A stretch of DNA of 64,000 nt from Comamonas sp. (GTDB lineage Bacteria > Pseudomonadota > Gammaproteobacteria > Burkholderiales > Burkholderiaceae_C): assembly GCA_028690035.1 (NCBI GenBank), contig JAQVCA010000002.1, positions 248,001 to 312,000 of the forward strand. The letters are read 5' to 3'. A program made the translations under genes and the position numbers. Positions 54,901 to 62,967 of the stretch are shown piece after piece. The notes below the pieces were generated by a model. The model searched no databases and had not been told where the DNA came from. It saw nothing but the letters and a program-made list of their open reading frames with translations. The stretch's first letter is position 1. The number at the start of each line of letters is the position of its first letter.

Positions 54901-55632
54901 TCAAAGCTGTAATGCATAGCCTACGCCCCGCACTGCCTGCAGGGGTAGGCTGACCCCGGCGGCTCGCTCCACCTTGCTGCGCAGGCGACTGACGATCACC
55001 TCGGCGCGGTGCTTGTTGAATTCTTCCGGGTGCAAGCCCAAGGCCAGCGCCATTTCAGCCTGGTTGCAGACGGCACCTGCTTTGCTGGAAAACAGGTGCC
55101 ACAACTGCGCCTCGCTCACTGTGAGACGAATGCGCACGCCATTGGGCGCAGTCATAAAACCCAAACTGGGCTCCACCCGCCAGGGGGCACCCGTTGTTGC
55201 AACTGGCTCATGGCCTAGCACGGGAGCCGCTTTGAACCGCAATGCCAGGCGCTTGAGGATCAGCACCAGTTCGTCCATGTCCACCGGCTTGGTCAGGTAG
55301 GCGTCGGCGCCAGCAGACAAACCGGTCAGGCGGTCATCACGTTGACCGCGCGCCGTCAAAAAAACAATACCCATGTCTGAATCGTGCGTGCGCAAATAGC
55401 GGCATACCGACAACCCATCCTCACCTGCTAGGCCAATATCCAGAACGGCAATGGTGCGTGGCCATACGGCCAGATAGCGGTAAAACGAGGCGGCACCCTC
55501 AAATGTTTCCACGGCAAAACCCAGATGGCGCAGTTGAAAAGCCATTTCGTCGCGCAGCACCGGTTCATCTTCCACGATCGCAATCGTGCAAGCGGGCGGT
55601 GGAGTGGAGACAAGCTGATGGTGAGAATGCAT
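54901..55632 (-). CDS. Response regulator, OmpR/PhoB type
   Basis: This 243-residue protein has a receiver domain at ~15–130: acidic pocket EDE near 21–23, phospho-acceptor Asp65 (VLDIGLAGEDG), and Lys in YLTKPVDMDEL. The winged-helix DNA-binding domain (~150–243) ends with LQAVRGVGYAL, the OmpR-family wing. It is divergent from the histidine kinase gene with 26 bp between start codons. It is the likely partner of that kinase and the best candidate regulator of the adhesin. Confidence 0.92.
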   Translation of the reverse strand: MHSHHQLVSTPPPACTIAIVEDEPVLRDEMAFQLRHLGFAVETFEGAASFYRYLAVWPRTIAVLDIGLAGEDGLSVCRYLRTHDSDMGIVFLTARGQRDDRLTGLSAGADAYLTKPVDMDELVLILKRLALRFKAAPVLGHEPVATTGAPWRVEPSLGFMTAPNGVRIRLTVSEAQLWHLFSSKAGAVCNQAEMALALGLHPEEFNKHRAEVIVSRLRSKVERAAGVSLPLQAVRGVGYALQL

Positions 55633-55658
55633 AGGGATATTGCGTAGATACTCAAAGC

Positions 55659-57677
55659 ATGAAAAAGCGGATACGGATTATTTTGTTACTTTGTCTGGGT
55701 TTTGCGGCAATCTTGGTGCAGGCCCGCCCGACAGAGCTGGGGCCCCAAGTCCAATCGCTTTCCCTGACAGGCCACCTGTGGGCCAGCCCAGTACAAGCCC
55801 CCGCTATGAGCCCGCAAGAAGCACTGACCCTGTACCGGGAGGGCGGTTTTCAAAAACTGCCTAGCAACCTGGGGCGTGGCTACCAGCGCAATGAAGTCTG
55901 GCTTGCATTTGACCTGCGAACCAGCGTCAATGCGCCACTTATCTGGATTGCACAAATCGCGCCAAGCTACCTTGACCATGTGATGGCCTACCAAGTGGAC
56001 ACTGCTGGCAAGATCACCCCACTGGGCCATGCTGGTGACCAGGTTCCATTTCAGCAACTCAGTTTACCGGCGCTCAACCCTAGCTTTGCGCTGCAATTGC
56101 CCCCCAATACCAACACTACGGTGCTGCTGCATATTCAAACTACCAGCACGCAGGCCGCCATGGTTATGCTGTACCGTGGCGCTCACTACCCTGCCGTGCA
56201 ATTGACGGAAGGTTTACTACTGGGGTCTATCTTCACTATCAGCTTGGTGCTACTGATTGTGTCAGTGGGTCTGTTTGCATTGCACCGCGACCTAGTGTAT
56301 TTGTGCTGGCTGCTGCTGATACTTTTTACCGTCGGGCAGTGGTTCATGAACGATGGTCTGGCTTACCGTTATGTGGATTGGATTGATCAGCGCCACATCA
56401 ACACCGTGACCAAAGTATTCAGTGTAGGCATCATAGGTATGCACTCTATTTTGATCAGCACTTTTTTCAAATTCAAGCGCCTGCATCGCGGGCTGTATTG
56501 GGTTTTGATGTGGGGGGCAGCAGTGAGTGTCCTGGGCGGAACGCTGGGGGTCTTGCTCGACTATCAGCTGCTGGTGAATTTCATCTGGATGTCGAGTTTG
56601 CCGCTGGCGGCGTTAATGTTCATCGCCATTTGCATGCAAATGCTGCGGGGCCATACCACCAGCTTGTGGCACGGCCCCATGGTTCTGCTGTTCCTAATTA
56701 CCGCAGCGCTGAATATGGCTGCGGTGCTGGGCCTGATTTCTTTCACAATGATCACGTTCTACAGTTGGCAGCTGGTGGGTTTTCTCAATCTGCTCTCACT
56801 GCAGACCGCTATTTTCATACGCGCCCGCCAGGGCTATCGCCGCCATGCGCAAGACCGTATCCGGCTCATGGAGCAGCTCACACGCCACAACCAGCAACTG
56901 GAAGAGCAGGTGATTTCACGCACTCAAAGCCTCTCGGCGGCGCTGCGCGACGTGCAGCAGGCCGAAGCCGGGCAGCGTCAGTTGCTTTCGATGGCTTCGC
57001 ATGAATTTCGCACTCCGGCAGCCATGATCAAGGCCTCCCTGGACTCTCTGGCGTTTTTAAAAGACCACATTGCGCCCGAAGTCGCTTCCCGCCTGGCCAA
57101 TATGCGCATGGCCAGTGCCCGGCTGCTGGAACTGGCCAACAACCTGATCAATCAAGACCGCCTGCTCGACCTGGCACTGAAACCCAGCTTGCACCCTGTG
57201 GAGCTGTGCTCCTTAGTCAGCAAGGTGCTTTCCCACTATCCCGAACCCATCCATAGCGTGTTCCCCCCCGAGCCGGTGTGCGTTCATGCCGACGCCACAC
57301 TGCTCAGCATTGCCCTGCACAACCTGATTGACAATGCCTTGCGCCATGGCCAGCACACCAGAGCCAGCCCTGATGCCTGTTCACCTGGCGTGACGGTATC
57401 GCTGTGTGTCTTGGCAGACTGGGTGGAGTTGCAGGTGGCCGACGCTGGGCCAGGCATTGCCGACCCCGAGAAAGACAAAGTGTTCGAACGCTTTCACGCC
57501 ATACCTGGCCCTCGTCGCAGCGCCGACCAGGCTGGATCTGAGCACAGCAGCGGTCTGGGGCTGGCGATTGTGCAAAGCATCGCGCACGCCCATTCTGGCC
57601 AAGCGCTGGTTCGCGACAACCTGCCCCGAGGCACGGTGATGGTCATACGTTGGCCAATGTCACTTTGCAAACGCTGA
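55659..57677 (+). CDS. Sensor histidine kinase, 7TMR-DISM type
   Basis: This 672-residue kinase has a signal/anchor at 1–22, an extracytoplasmic 7TMR-DISMED2-like beta domain (~40–180) and seven hydrophobic helices (~185–390). It then has a coiled coil, HisKA with His448 (MASHEFRTPAAM), and an ATPase domain with DNALRHG, DAGPGIADPEKDKVFERF and SSGLGLAIV. It presumably phosphorylates the divergent regulator. The last codons and stop (LCKR then TGA) lie inside a duplicated gene X tail, so the natural C-terminus may have been altered. Confidence 0.92.
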   Translation: MKKRIRIILLLCLGFAAILVQARPTELGPQVQSLSLTGHLWASPVQAPAMSPQEALTLYREGGFQKLPSNLGRGYQRNEVWLAFDLRTSVNAPLIWIAQIAPSYLDHVMAYQVDTAGKITPLGHAGDQVPFQQLSLPALNPSFALQLPPNTNTTVLLHIQTTSTQAAMVMLYRGAHYPAVQLTEGLLLGSIFTISLVLLIVSVGLFALHRDLVYLCWLLLILFTVGQWFMNDGLAYRYVDWIDQRHINTVTKVFSVGIIGMHSILISTFFKFKRLHRGLYWVLMWGAAVSVLGGTLGVLLDYQLLVNFIWMSSLPLAALMFIAICMQMLRGHTTSLWHGPMVLLFLITAALNMAAVLGLISFTMITFYSWQLVGFLNLLSLQTAIFIRARQGYRRHAQDRIRLMEQLTRHNQQLEEQVISRTQSLSAALRDVQQAEAGQRQLLSMASHEFRTPAAMIKASLDSLAFLKDHIAPEVASRLANMRMASARLLELANNLINQDRLLDLALKPSLHPVELCSLVSKVLSHYPEPIHSVFPPEPVCVHADATLLSIALHNLIDNALRHGQHTRASPDACSPGVTVSLCVLADWVELQVADAGPGIADPEKDKVFERFHAIPGPRRSADQAGSEHSSGLGLAIVQSIAHAHSGQALVRDNLPRGTVMVIRWPMSLCKR

Positions 57678-57703
57678 AAAAGCACCTGGAAAAACTGCTG
57701 TAA
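57656..57703 (+). pseudogene. Displaced gene X 3' end (tail B)
   Basis: In a frame different from the kinase this reads NVTLQTLKKHLEKLL and TAA, nearly the same as the reconstructed gene X end (NVNLQTLKKHLEKIM). It has no 5' part here and leads into the promoter region of the sulfide dehydrogenase genes. It is probably the original gene X terminus, pushed away by the island. Confidence 0.65.
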
Positions 57704-57802
57704 CGATGCACGGGGCGAGGCAGCGGTCTGGTCGCTGGCACCCGCCTGCGCGGCATATGCACAGAGCACACAAGCTTCTGCCGGGTGGTAGTAAAGCCCT
57801 CT

Positions 57803-57811
57803 CTAGAATTT
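57803..57811 (+). promoter_or_regulatory. CTAGAATTT motif upstream of the sulfur cluster
   Basis: A CTAGAAT-core -10-like motif lies about 55 bp before the cytochrome start. It would serve the first three genes of the cluster. Confidence 0.45.
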
Positions 57812-57865
57812 GTCGCTTCTGGCGCTTGCGCCGACACCACCGACCTACCACGTACCGGAGACTGC

Positions 57866-58249
57866 ATGCCTTTTTCCCCCTCCCTGCGCATCGTGCGCTT
57901 GCTGCGTCCAACGCTGTGGGCGCTGGCGCTGAGCGCGCCGCTGGCCGCTTGGGCCACCTCGGCGGCCACTTCTTCGGCCTCTGCGACCACGCCCGCAACG
58001 GCTGGCCCCAAGGTGCAAGACATCTCGCTGATCGCGGGCACCTGCGCCAACTGCCACGGGCCCGATGGACGCTCGCCCGCCAGCATTCCCAGCCTGCGCG
58101 GCGTGAATGAACGCCACCTGCTGGCACGCATGCAGGCGTTCAAGGCAGGGACCGCCACCGATGCCACCGTCATGAACCGCCTGATGAAGGGCTATGACGA
58201 TGCACAAATTCAGGCGCTGGCCGCATGGTTCAGCAAGGAGGCCCACTAA
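57866..58249 (+). CDS. fccA: Sulfide dehydrogenase (flavocytochrome c) monohaem cytochrome subunit
   Basis: This 127-residue periplasmic c-type cytochrome has a signal peptide to ~residue 32 (ending LAAWA) and one CxxCH ([13 protein letters not shown]). Met in VMNRLMKGY is a likely sixth haem ligand. It accepts electrons from the FccB flavoprotein. A single haem is like the Chlorobium-type FCSD, in contrast to the dihaem Allochromatium form. Its TAA stop overlaps the fccB start (TAATG), so the subunits are coupled. Confidence 0.88.
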   Translation: MPFSPSLRIVRLLRPTLWALALSAPLAAWATSAATSSASATTPATAGPKVQDISLIAGTCANCHGPDGRSPASIPSLRGVNERHLLARMQAFKAGTATDATVMNRLMKGYDDAQIQALAAWFSKEAH

Positions 58250-59526
58250 TGTCGTTCCATCGCCGTACTGTTTTAGGTAGCGCCCTGGCGGGTGCTGCAG
58301 CTCTGGCTTTCCCGGCCATCGTGCGCGCCCAGGCGGGCAGCGCCCATGTGGTGATCGTGGGGGGCGGCTTTGGTGGCGCCACGGCTGCACGTTACCTCAA
58401 GGCGCGCGCCCCGCAGGTGCGCGTGACCTTGATCGAGCCCGCTGAGATTTTCTACACCTGCCCTTTCTCTAATCTGTATCTGGCGGGCCTGCGCACCTGG
58501 GACAGCATTGGCCACAGCTACGACGGTTTACGCAAAGCCGGGGTCGAGGTGGTCCACGCCCGCGCCGATAGCGTGGACACCGCGGGCAAGCGCGTGCTGC
58601 TGTCCACGGGCCAGGCGCTGGGCTACGACAAGCTGGTGCTCTCGCCCGGTATCGACATGCGCTGGGGCGCGCTGGAGGGCTACGACGAAGCCGCCGCGCA
58701 ACTGGCGCCCCATGCCTGGAAGGCGGGCCCCCAAACCCTGCTGCTGAAAAAGCAGCTGGATGCCATGCCCGATGGCGGCACCTTTGTGATGTCGATTCCG
58801 GCCAACCCTTTCCGCTGCCCGCCCGGCCCCTACGAGCGCGCGGCCATGGTGGCGCACTACTTCAAGCAGCACAAACCCAAATCGAAAATTTTGCTGCTGG
58901 ACAGCAAGGACAACTTCTCCAAGCAAGGTCTGTTCCTGCAGGGCTACCGGGCGCTGTATGGCGACATGATCGAGTGGGTCAAGCAGTCCGACGACGGTCA
59001 GGTGGTGCGCGTCGATGCCAAGAACCTGACGGTGGAAACCGCCTTTGGCACCAAGCACAAAGCCGATGTGCTCAACGTCATTCCACCGCAAAAGGCCGGT
59101 TTTATTGCCGAGCGCGCCGGGGTGACGGATGCCAGCGGCTGGGTGCCCATCGTGCCCGAGAGCTTTGCATCCAAGCAGGTGCAAGATGTGTACGTGCTGG
59201 GCGACGCCACCATCGCCGCGCCCATGCCCAAGTCGGGCTTTGCCGCCAACACCCAGGGCAAGGTGGCCGCAGCGGCCATTGCTGCCGAGCTGGCAGGCAA
59301 ACCGGTGGCCACCGGCGCCTTTGCCAACACCTGCTACAGCTTGCTGGGTACGGATTACGGCATCTCGGTGGCCGGGGTGTACCAGTCTGAGGACGGCAAG
59401 CTGATCGAAGTGCCCGGCTCCGGTGGCGTCAGCCCGCTGGATGCCGATGCCTCGTTCCGCAAGGCCGAGGCCGAGTACGGCACCGCCTGGTACCAGGCCA
59501 TCAGCACCGACATCTGGGGCCGCTGA
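58249..59526 (+). CDS. fccB: Sulfide dehydrogenase (flavocytochrome c) flavoprotein subunit
   Basis: This 425-residue FAD protein oxidises sulfide to sulfur or polysulfide in the periplasm. A Tat-type signal (HRRTVLG) leads into the dinucleotide motif [18 protein letters not shown]. The FAD-linking Cys is in FYTCPFSN, and the redox-active pair is in [11 protein letters not shown] and [12 protein letters not shown]. Length and order match FCSD. The ATG at 58249 overlaps the fccA stop; yeeE follows two bases later. Confidence 0.93.
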   Translation: MSFHRRTVLGSALAGAAALAFPAIVRAQAGSAHVVIVGGGFGGATAARYLKARAPQVRVTLIEPAEIFYTCPFSNLYLAGLRTWDSIGHSYDGLRKAGVEVVHARADSVDTAGKRVLLSTGQALGYDKLVLSPGIDMRWGALEGYDEAAAQLAPHAWKAGPQTLLLKKQLDAMPDGGTFVMSIPANPFRCPPGPYERAAMVAHYFKQHKPKSKILLLDSKDNFSKQGLFLQGYRALYGDMIEWVKQSDDGQVVRVDAKNLTVETAFGTKHKADVLNVIPPQKAGFIAERAGVTDASGWVPIVPESFASKQVQDVYVLGDATIAAPMPKSGFAANTQGKVAAAAIAAELAGKPVATGAFANTCYSLLGTDYGISVAGVYQSEDGKLIEVPGSGGVSPLDADASFRKAEAEYGTAWYQAISTDIWGR

Positions 59527-59528
59527 GC

Positions 59529-60599
59529 ATGACGCTGTTGTGGGCCAGCTTTCTGTGGGGTGCGGCATTTGGTGTGTTTGCACGCTGGGGGCGTTTTTGC
59601 CTGCTGCGCGGCGTGTACCAAGCGCTGGCGCCCAACCCCCAAGTCGGCGCACACAGCAGCAGCACAGGGTCTGGCGACGGCGCCCCGGCGCTGCAGGCCT
59701 TTGCGCTGGCGCTGGCCGTGGCGTTGCTGGCCTCACAGACGCTGCAGCTGCAAGGGCTGATCGATCTGGGCCAGGCACAGATCGTGCGCCCGGGCTTTTC
59801 GGTGCTGGGCGTGTTCATCGGCGGTGTGATTTTTGCGCTGGGCATGGTGCTGGCCAATGCCTGTGGGGCGCGGTCGCTGGTGCTGCTGGCGGGCGGCAAT
59901 TTGCGCTCGCTGGTCACGCTGGTGTTTCTGGCACTGGGTGCGCAGGCCAGCTCCACCGGGGTGCTGGTGCCCCTGCGCCAGTGGTTTCAAAGTCTGGCAC
60001 CCACCACGGTCGCGCACAGCACCTTATCGCAAAGTTTGATGGCAAACGGGGCTTCTGGCCTTGCTACGTATGCGCTGACAGCTATGCTTCCTGCAGCGCT
60101 GTTGCTGCTCTATGCTTGGTACCGCCCGGCCCTGCGCCGCAGCCCGGCGCAGTGGCTGTCGGCGCTGGCCATTGGCGCACTGGTGGCGCTGGGCTGGTGG
60201 ATCAGCGCCACGGTGGAGGTTGATCCTTTCGATCCGGCGCGGCTGACGTCGCTGAGCTTTATCTCCCCCATCGCCGAAAGCCTGCTGTATGTGCAAGTGG
60301 CCGTGGGCCGCGAGCTGGATGCCGCCTGCGCCATGGTGCTGGGCGTGCTGGCCGGTGCTTGTGCCACGGCCTTGGCCACACGCACCGCACGCTGGGAGGG
60401 TTTTGACAGCACCGCCCAATTGGTGCGCAGCGCCACCGGCGGCTGGCTGATGGGCTTTGGCGGGCTGCTGGCTGCGGGGTGCTCCATCGGGCAGGCACTG
60501 ACGGGTGTCACCACCCTGGCCTGGGCCACGCTGCCCGCGGTGGCGGGCATCTGGCTGGGCAGCATACTGTTTGTGCGCTTGCTGGCACGCAGTGCTTGA
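59529..60599 (+). CDS. YeeE/YedE family transporter (thiosulfate-uptake type)
   Basis: This 356-residue inner-membrane protein has about nine helices. Conserved Cys-containing motifs are RWGRFCLLRG, NACGARSLVL and LAAGCSIGQALTG, as in the TsuA thiosulfate importer family. It starts two bases after fccB, so the transporter is part of the sulfur operon. Bases ~60058–60090 in a loop region resemble the right arm of the dispersed repeat. Substrate (thiosulfate or other sulfur compound) is inferred from context. Confidence 0.88.
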   Translation: MTLLWASFLWGAAFGVFARWGRFCLLRGVYQALAPNPQVGAHSSSTGSGDGAPALQAFALALAVALLASQTLQLQGLIDLGQAQIVRPGFSVLGVFIGGVIFALGMVLANACGARSLVLLAGGNLRSLVTLVFLALGAQASSTGVLVPLRQWFQSLAPTTVAHSTLSQSLMANGASGLATYALTAMLPAALLLLYAWYRPALRRSPAQWLSALAIGALVALGWWISATVEVDPFDPARLTSLSFISPIAESLLYVQVAVGRELDAACAMVLGVLAGACATALATRTARWEGFDSTAQLVRSATGGWLMGFGGLLAAGCSIGQALTGVTTLAWATLPAVAGIWLGSILFVRLLARSA

Positions 60600-60622
60600 G
60601 CGGGCGGGCAGGTAGCATGCCC

Positions 60623-60631
60623 CTAGAATCG
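60623..60631 (+). promoter_or_regulatory. CTAGAATCG motif upstream of the second flavoprotein gene
   Basis: A CTAGAAT-core -10-like motif lies in the 80-bp gap after yeeE, suggesting a second promoter inside the sulfur cluster. Confidence 0.45.
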
Positions 60632-60679
60632 TGCGGCATCGCAGCAAGCGCCCCTCATTCCAACGGAACCATATTGACC

Positions 60680-62020
60680 ATGCAACGCCGCCATTTTTTA
60701 TTGACCCCACCCGCCATCGCTCTGGGCGCTGCCAGTGCCGCCGCGCCGATAGCCACCCTGGCGGCTCCGACCATCCTGACGCCGCAATCGCACATCTTGC
60801 CGCGCACGGGCAAAGGCCCGCGCATCGTGATCTGCGGCGGTGGCTGGGGCGGTCTGACCGCTGCACGCTACCTGCGTGAACTGATCCCCAACTCCGACGT
60901 GGTGCTGCTGGAGCGCAACCCCACGTTCTGGTCTGGTCCGATGAGCAACAAGTGGCTGATCGACATCGTCAGCACCGACTTTGTGAACCGCGACATGCTG
61001 CACCCGGCCAACAAATACGGCTACCAGCTGCTGCAAACCGAAGTCACCGGTTTTGAGCGCGACAAGAAGCTGGTGCGCACCGCGCATGGCCTGATCGAGT
61101 ACGACTTCCTGATCCTGTCGGGCGGCATCCGCAACGACTACGAAGCCTGGTTTGGCAACGACCAGCGGGCCATCGACCACACGCGCAAGCACTTTCCCAA
61201 TGCCTACATCCCCAACCAGGAGATGCTGGCGCTCAAAGCCAAGGTGAAGAACTTCAAGGGCGGTACGCTGGTCATGACGCTGCCCCCGCCACCGCACCGC
61301 TGCCCGCCCTCGCCCTACGAGCGCGCGTGCCTGATCGCCTGGCACATCAAGAAAAACAAGATCCCCGGCAAGATTTTGATTTTGGATCCCAAGCCCAAAA
61401 TTGCCCCGATCGGCGTGGGCTACCAGCAGGCTTTCGAGGAGCTGTACCCCGACATCATCACCCACGTGCCCAATGCGCGCGTGCAGGAAGTGGACCCGTT
61501 CAACAAGCGCATCAAGACCGCAGCCGGAGAGTTCAACTTCGACGATGCCATCCTGATGCCCCCCCACCAGGCCGCCGACATGGTGTGGTGGGCCGACCTG
61601 ATCGGCAAAACGCCGGAAGGCAAACCCACGGGCTGGGCCGACATGAACGTGCGCTATTTCACCGCCAACAGCGACGACCGCGTGTACTTCGTGGGCGACC
61701 TGATGGGGGCCATCTCGCCCCAGTTCGGCCACTACCCCAAGAGCGCACACGTGGCCAACTACATCGGTAAGATCGTGGCCAAGAACATCGCCCAGCGCGT
61801 GGCCGGCCAGGAAGTGACGCCACTGTTGCCCGACAACCTGTGCTACATGATGGTCAACGGCGACCCGCAGGAAGAAATCTCCGTCAAGTTCGAGTACGAG
61901 GTCGATGCCAACGGCCAGGTGAACCAGACGCAAATCGATATGGACGTGCGCACGCCCGATCTGGTGAAAGAGGATTTCGACTGGATTCAGACGCGTTTTC
62001 GCGATTTCCTGGGCGTTTGA
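60680..62020 (+). CDS. Second FCSD-type flavoprotein lacking the FAD-linking Cys
   Basis: This 446-residue paralogue of fccB has a Tat-type signal (MQRRHFLLTPP) and FAD motif IVICGGGWGGLTAARYL. The redox pair is kept in HRCPPSPYERAC and DNLCYMMV. The position of the covalent FAD cysteine reads FWSGPMSN, with Gly instead of Cys, so FAD should be bound non-covalently. It lies directly upstream of soxYZ, as SoxF-type proteins do in some sox clusters. No cytochrome gene adjoins it, so it may use FccA or another carrier. Confidence 0.88.
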   Translation: MQRRHFLLTPPAIALGAASAAAPIATLAAPTILTPQSHILPRTGKGPRIVICGGGWGGLTAARYLRELIPNSDVVLLERNPTFWSGPMSNKWLIDIVSTDFVNRDMLHPANKYGYQLLQTEVTGFERDKKLVRTAHGLIEYDFLILSGGIRNDYEAWFGNDQRAIDHTRKHFPNAYIPNQEMLALKAKVKNFKGGTLVMTLPPPPHRCPPSPYERACLIAWHIKKNKIPGKILILDPKPKIAPIGVGYQQAFEELYPDIITHVPNARVQEVDPFNKRIKTAAGEFNFDDAILMPPHQAADMVWWADLIGKTPEGKPTGWADMNVRYFTANSDDRVYFVGDLMGAISPQFGHYPKSAHVANYIGKIVAKNIAQRVAGQEVTPLLPDNLCYMMVNGDPQEEISVKFEYEVDANGQVNQTQIDMDVRTPDLVKEDFDWIQTRFRDFLGV

Positions 62021-62076
62021 GCGCCGCGCTGCCTTCTTTGTGTCTTTACCTGCTTTAGGAACCGATCCCCCGCGAC

Positions 62077-62604
62077 ATGACACCTGCACACGCTCCCCAC
62101 CCTTCCCCCGTCCTCACCCGCCGCCGCCTGATGACCGGTGTGGCTGCTGTCGGCGCAGCCAGTCTGGCACTGCCCGGCGTCGCCCTGGCGCAAACTGCGG
62201 CCAAGAAACCCACCGCACTGGTCGGCCCACTGGCCCCCAACCCGGCAGCTTTCAAAAGCGCAATGGAGCAGTTCATCGGCGCCGCCGCGCCACAGGCCCA
62301 AGGCTTGCAGCTGGACATTCCGGTGCTGGCCGACAACCCCAGCGCCGTGCCCATCAAAGCCAAGGTCACGCTACCCATCACCGAACAAGACTGGTGCGAA
62401 GAACTCATGGTGCTGGCCGAGCTCAACCCCATCCCGCTGGCCTGCCGCATGCGCTTTACGGCCGACACAGGAGCGGCAGAGGCGGCGGTACGCATCCGCC
62501 TGAGCCAGTCGCAAACCGTGCATGTGCTGGCGCGCATGAAAAGTGGCGCCGTGCTGGCGGGCAAGCAGGCGGTCACGGTGGCCGCCAGCGGCTGCGGCAT
62601 GTAA
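62077..62604 (+). CDS. soxY: Sulfur carrier subunit SoxY
   Basis: This 175-residue periplasmic protein carries sulfur intermediates on a C-terminal Cys. A Tat signal (TRRRLMTG) is present. The C-terminus is SGCGM, whereas typical SoxY ends in GGCGG, so the carrier arm differs but keeps its Cys. The beta-sandwich core (VPIKAKVTLPI, NPIPLACRMRF) is normal. It is followed by soxZ with a ribosome binding site overlapping its stop codon (TAAGGAG). Confidence 0.93.
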   Translation: MTPAHAPHPSPVLTRRRLMTGVAAVGAASLALPGVALAQTAAKKPTALVGPLAPNPAAFKSAMEQFIGAAAPQAQGLQLDIPVLADNPSAVPIKAKVTLPITEQDWCEELMVLAELNPIPLACRMRFTADTGAAEAAVRIRLSQSQTVHVLARMKSGAVLAGKQAVTVAASGCGM

Positions 62605-62618
62605 GGAGCGCACACCCC

Positions 62619-62957
62619 ATGAGCATGAACAAACCACCCCGCGTCTGGGTCAGCAACGAGCACCCCAAGGCGGGCGACATCTTGCGCGTACGCGCGCAAA
62701 TGGAGCACCCGATGGAAACCGGACTGCGCGATGACCCGGCCACCGGCAAGCCACGCCCACGCCACATCCTGAATTACTTTGAAGCCAAGATGAACGATCG
62801 GCCGATTTTTATTTGGGAGCCAGGCACCTCGATTGCCCAAAACCCGTACATCGAGTTCACGTTCAAGGCGCGCCAAAGCGGTACGCTGAACCTGCTCTGG
62901 AAGGACGATCGGGGCAACACCCTGTCGGCCAGCAAAACCATCACTGTGACTGGATAA
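62619..62957 (+). CDS. soxZ: Thiosulfate oxidation partner protein SoxZ
   Basis: This 112-residue protein forms the SoxYZ complex. Segments RVWVSNEHPKAGDILRVRAQ, MEHPMETGLR, HILNYFEAKMNDR and AQNPYIEFTFKA are characteristic. It has no signal peptide and is exported together with SoxY by the Tat route in known systems. The AGGAG ribosome binding site supports the start at 62619. Confidence 0.95.
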   Translation: MSMNKPPRVWVSNEHPKAGDILRVRAQMEHPMETGLRDDPATGKPRPRHILNYFEAKMNDRPIFIWEPGTSIAQNPYIEFTFKARQSGTLNLLWKDDRGNTLSASKTITVTG

Positions 62958-62967
62958 CAACACCGCC

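Larger units (their letters stand above)
49561..57703. mobile_element. Candidate 8.1-kb genomic island at the 3' end of gene X
   Basis: The block contains an adhesin gene, a short broken frame, a response regulator and a histidine kinase. It is bounded by direct repeats of the gene X 3' end (49561–49605 and 57656–57703; about 45 of 50 positions match counting the flanking CCAA bases). Both repeats end with the same TAA stop and then diverge. The interior is visibly lower in GC than the sulfur and housekeeping genes on either side. No integrase, tRNA or replication gene is inside, so mobility is lost or was never self-encoded. Confidence 0.5.

Noticed and set aside
55686-56057. Antisense frame inside the histidine kinase gene
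   Set aside because: No ribosome binding site or domain pattern is seen; it is a shadow of the kinase coding sequence.
49606-57660. Prophage or integrative conjugative element
   Set aside because: No integrase, phage structural, conjugation or replication gene is present, so only the term candidate island is used.
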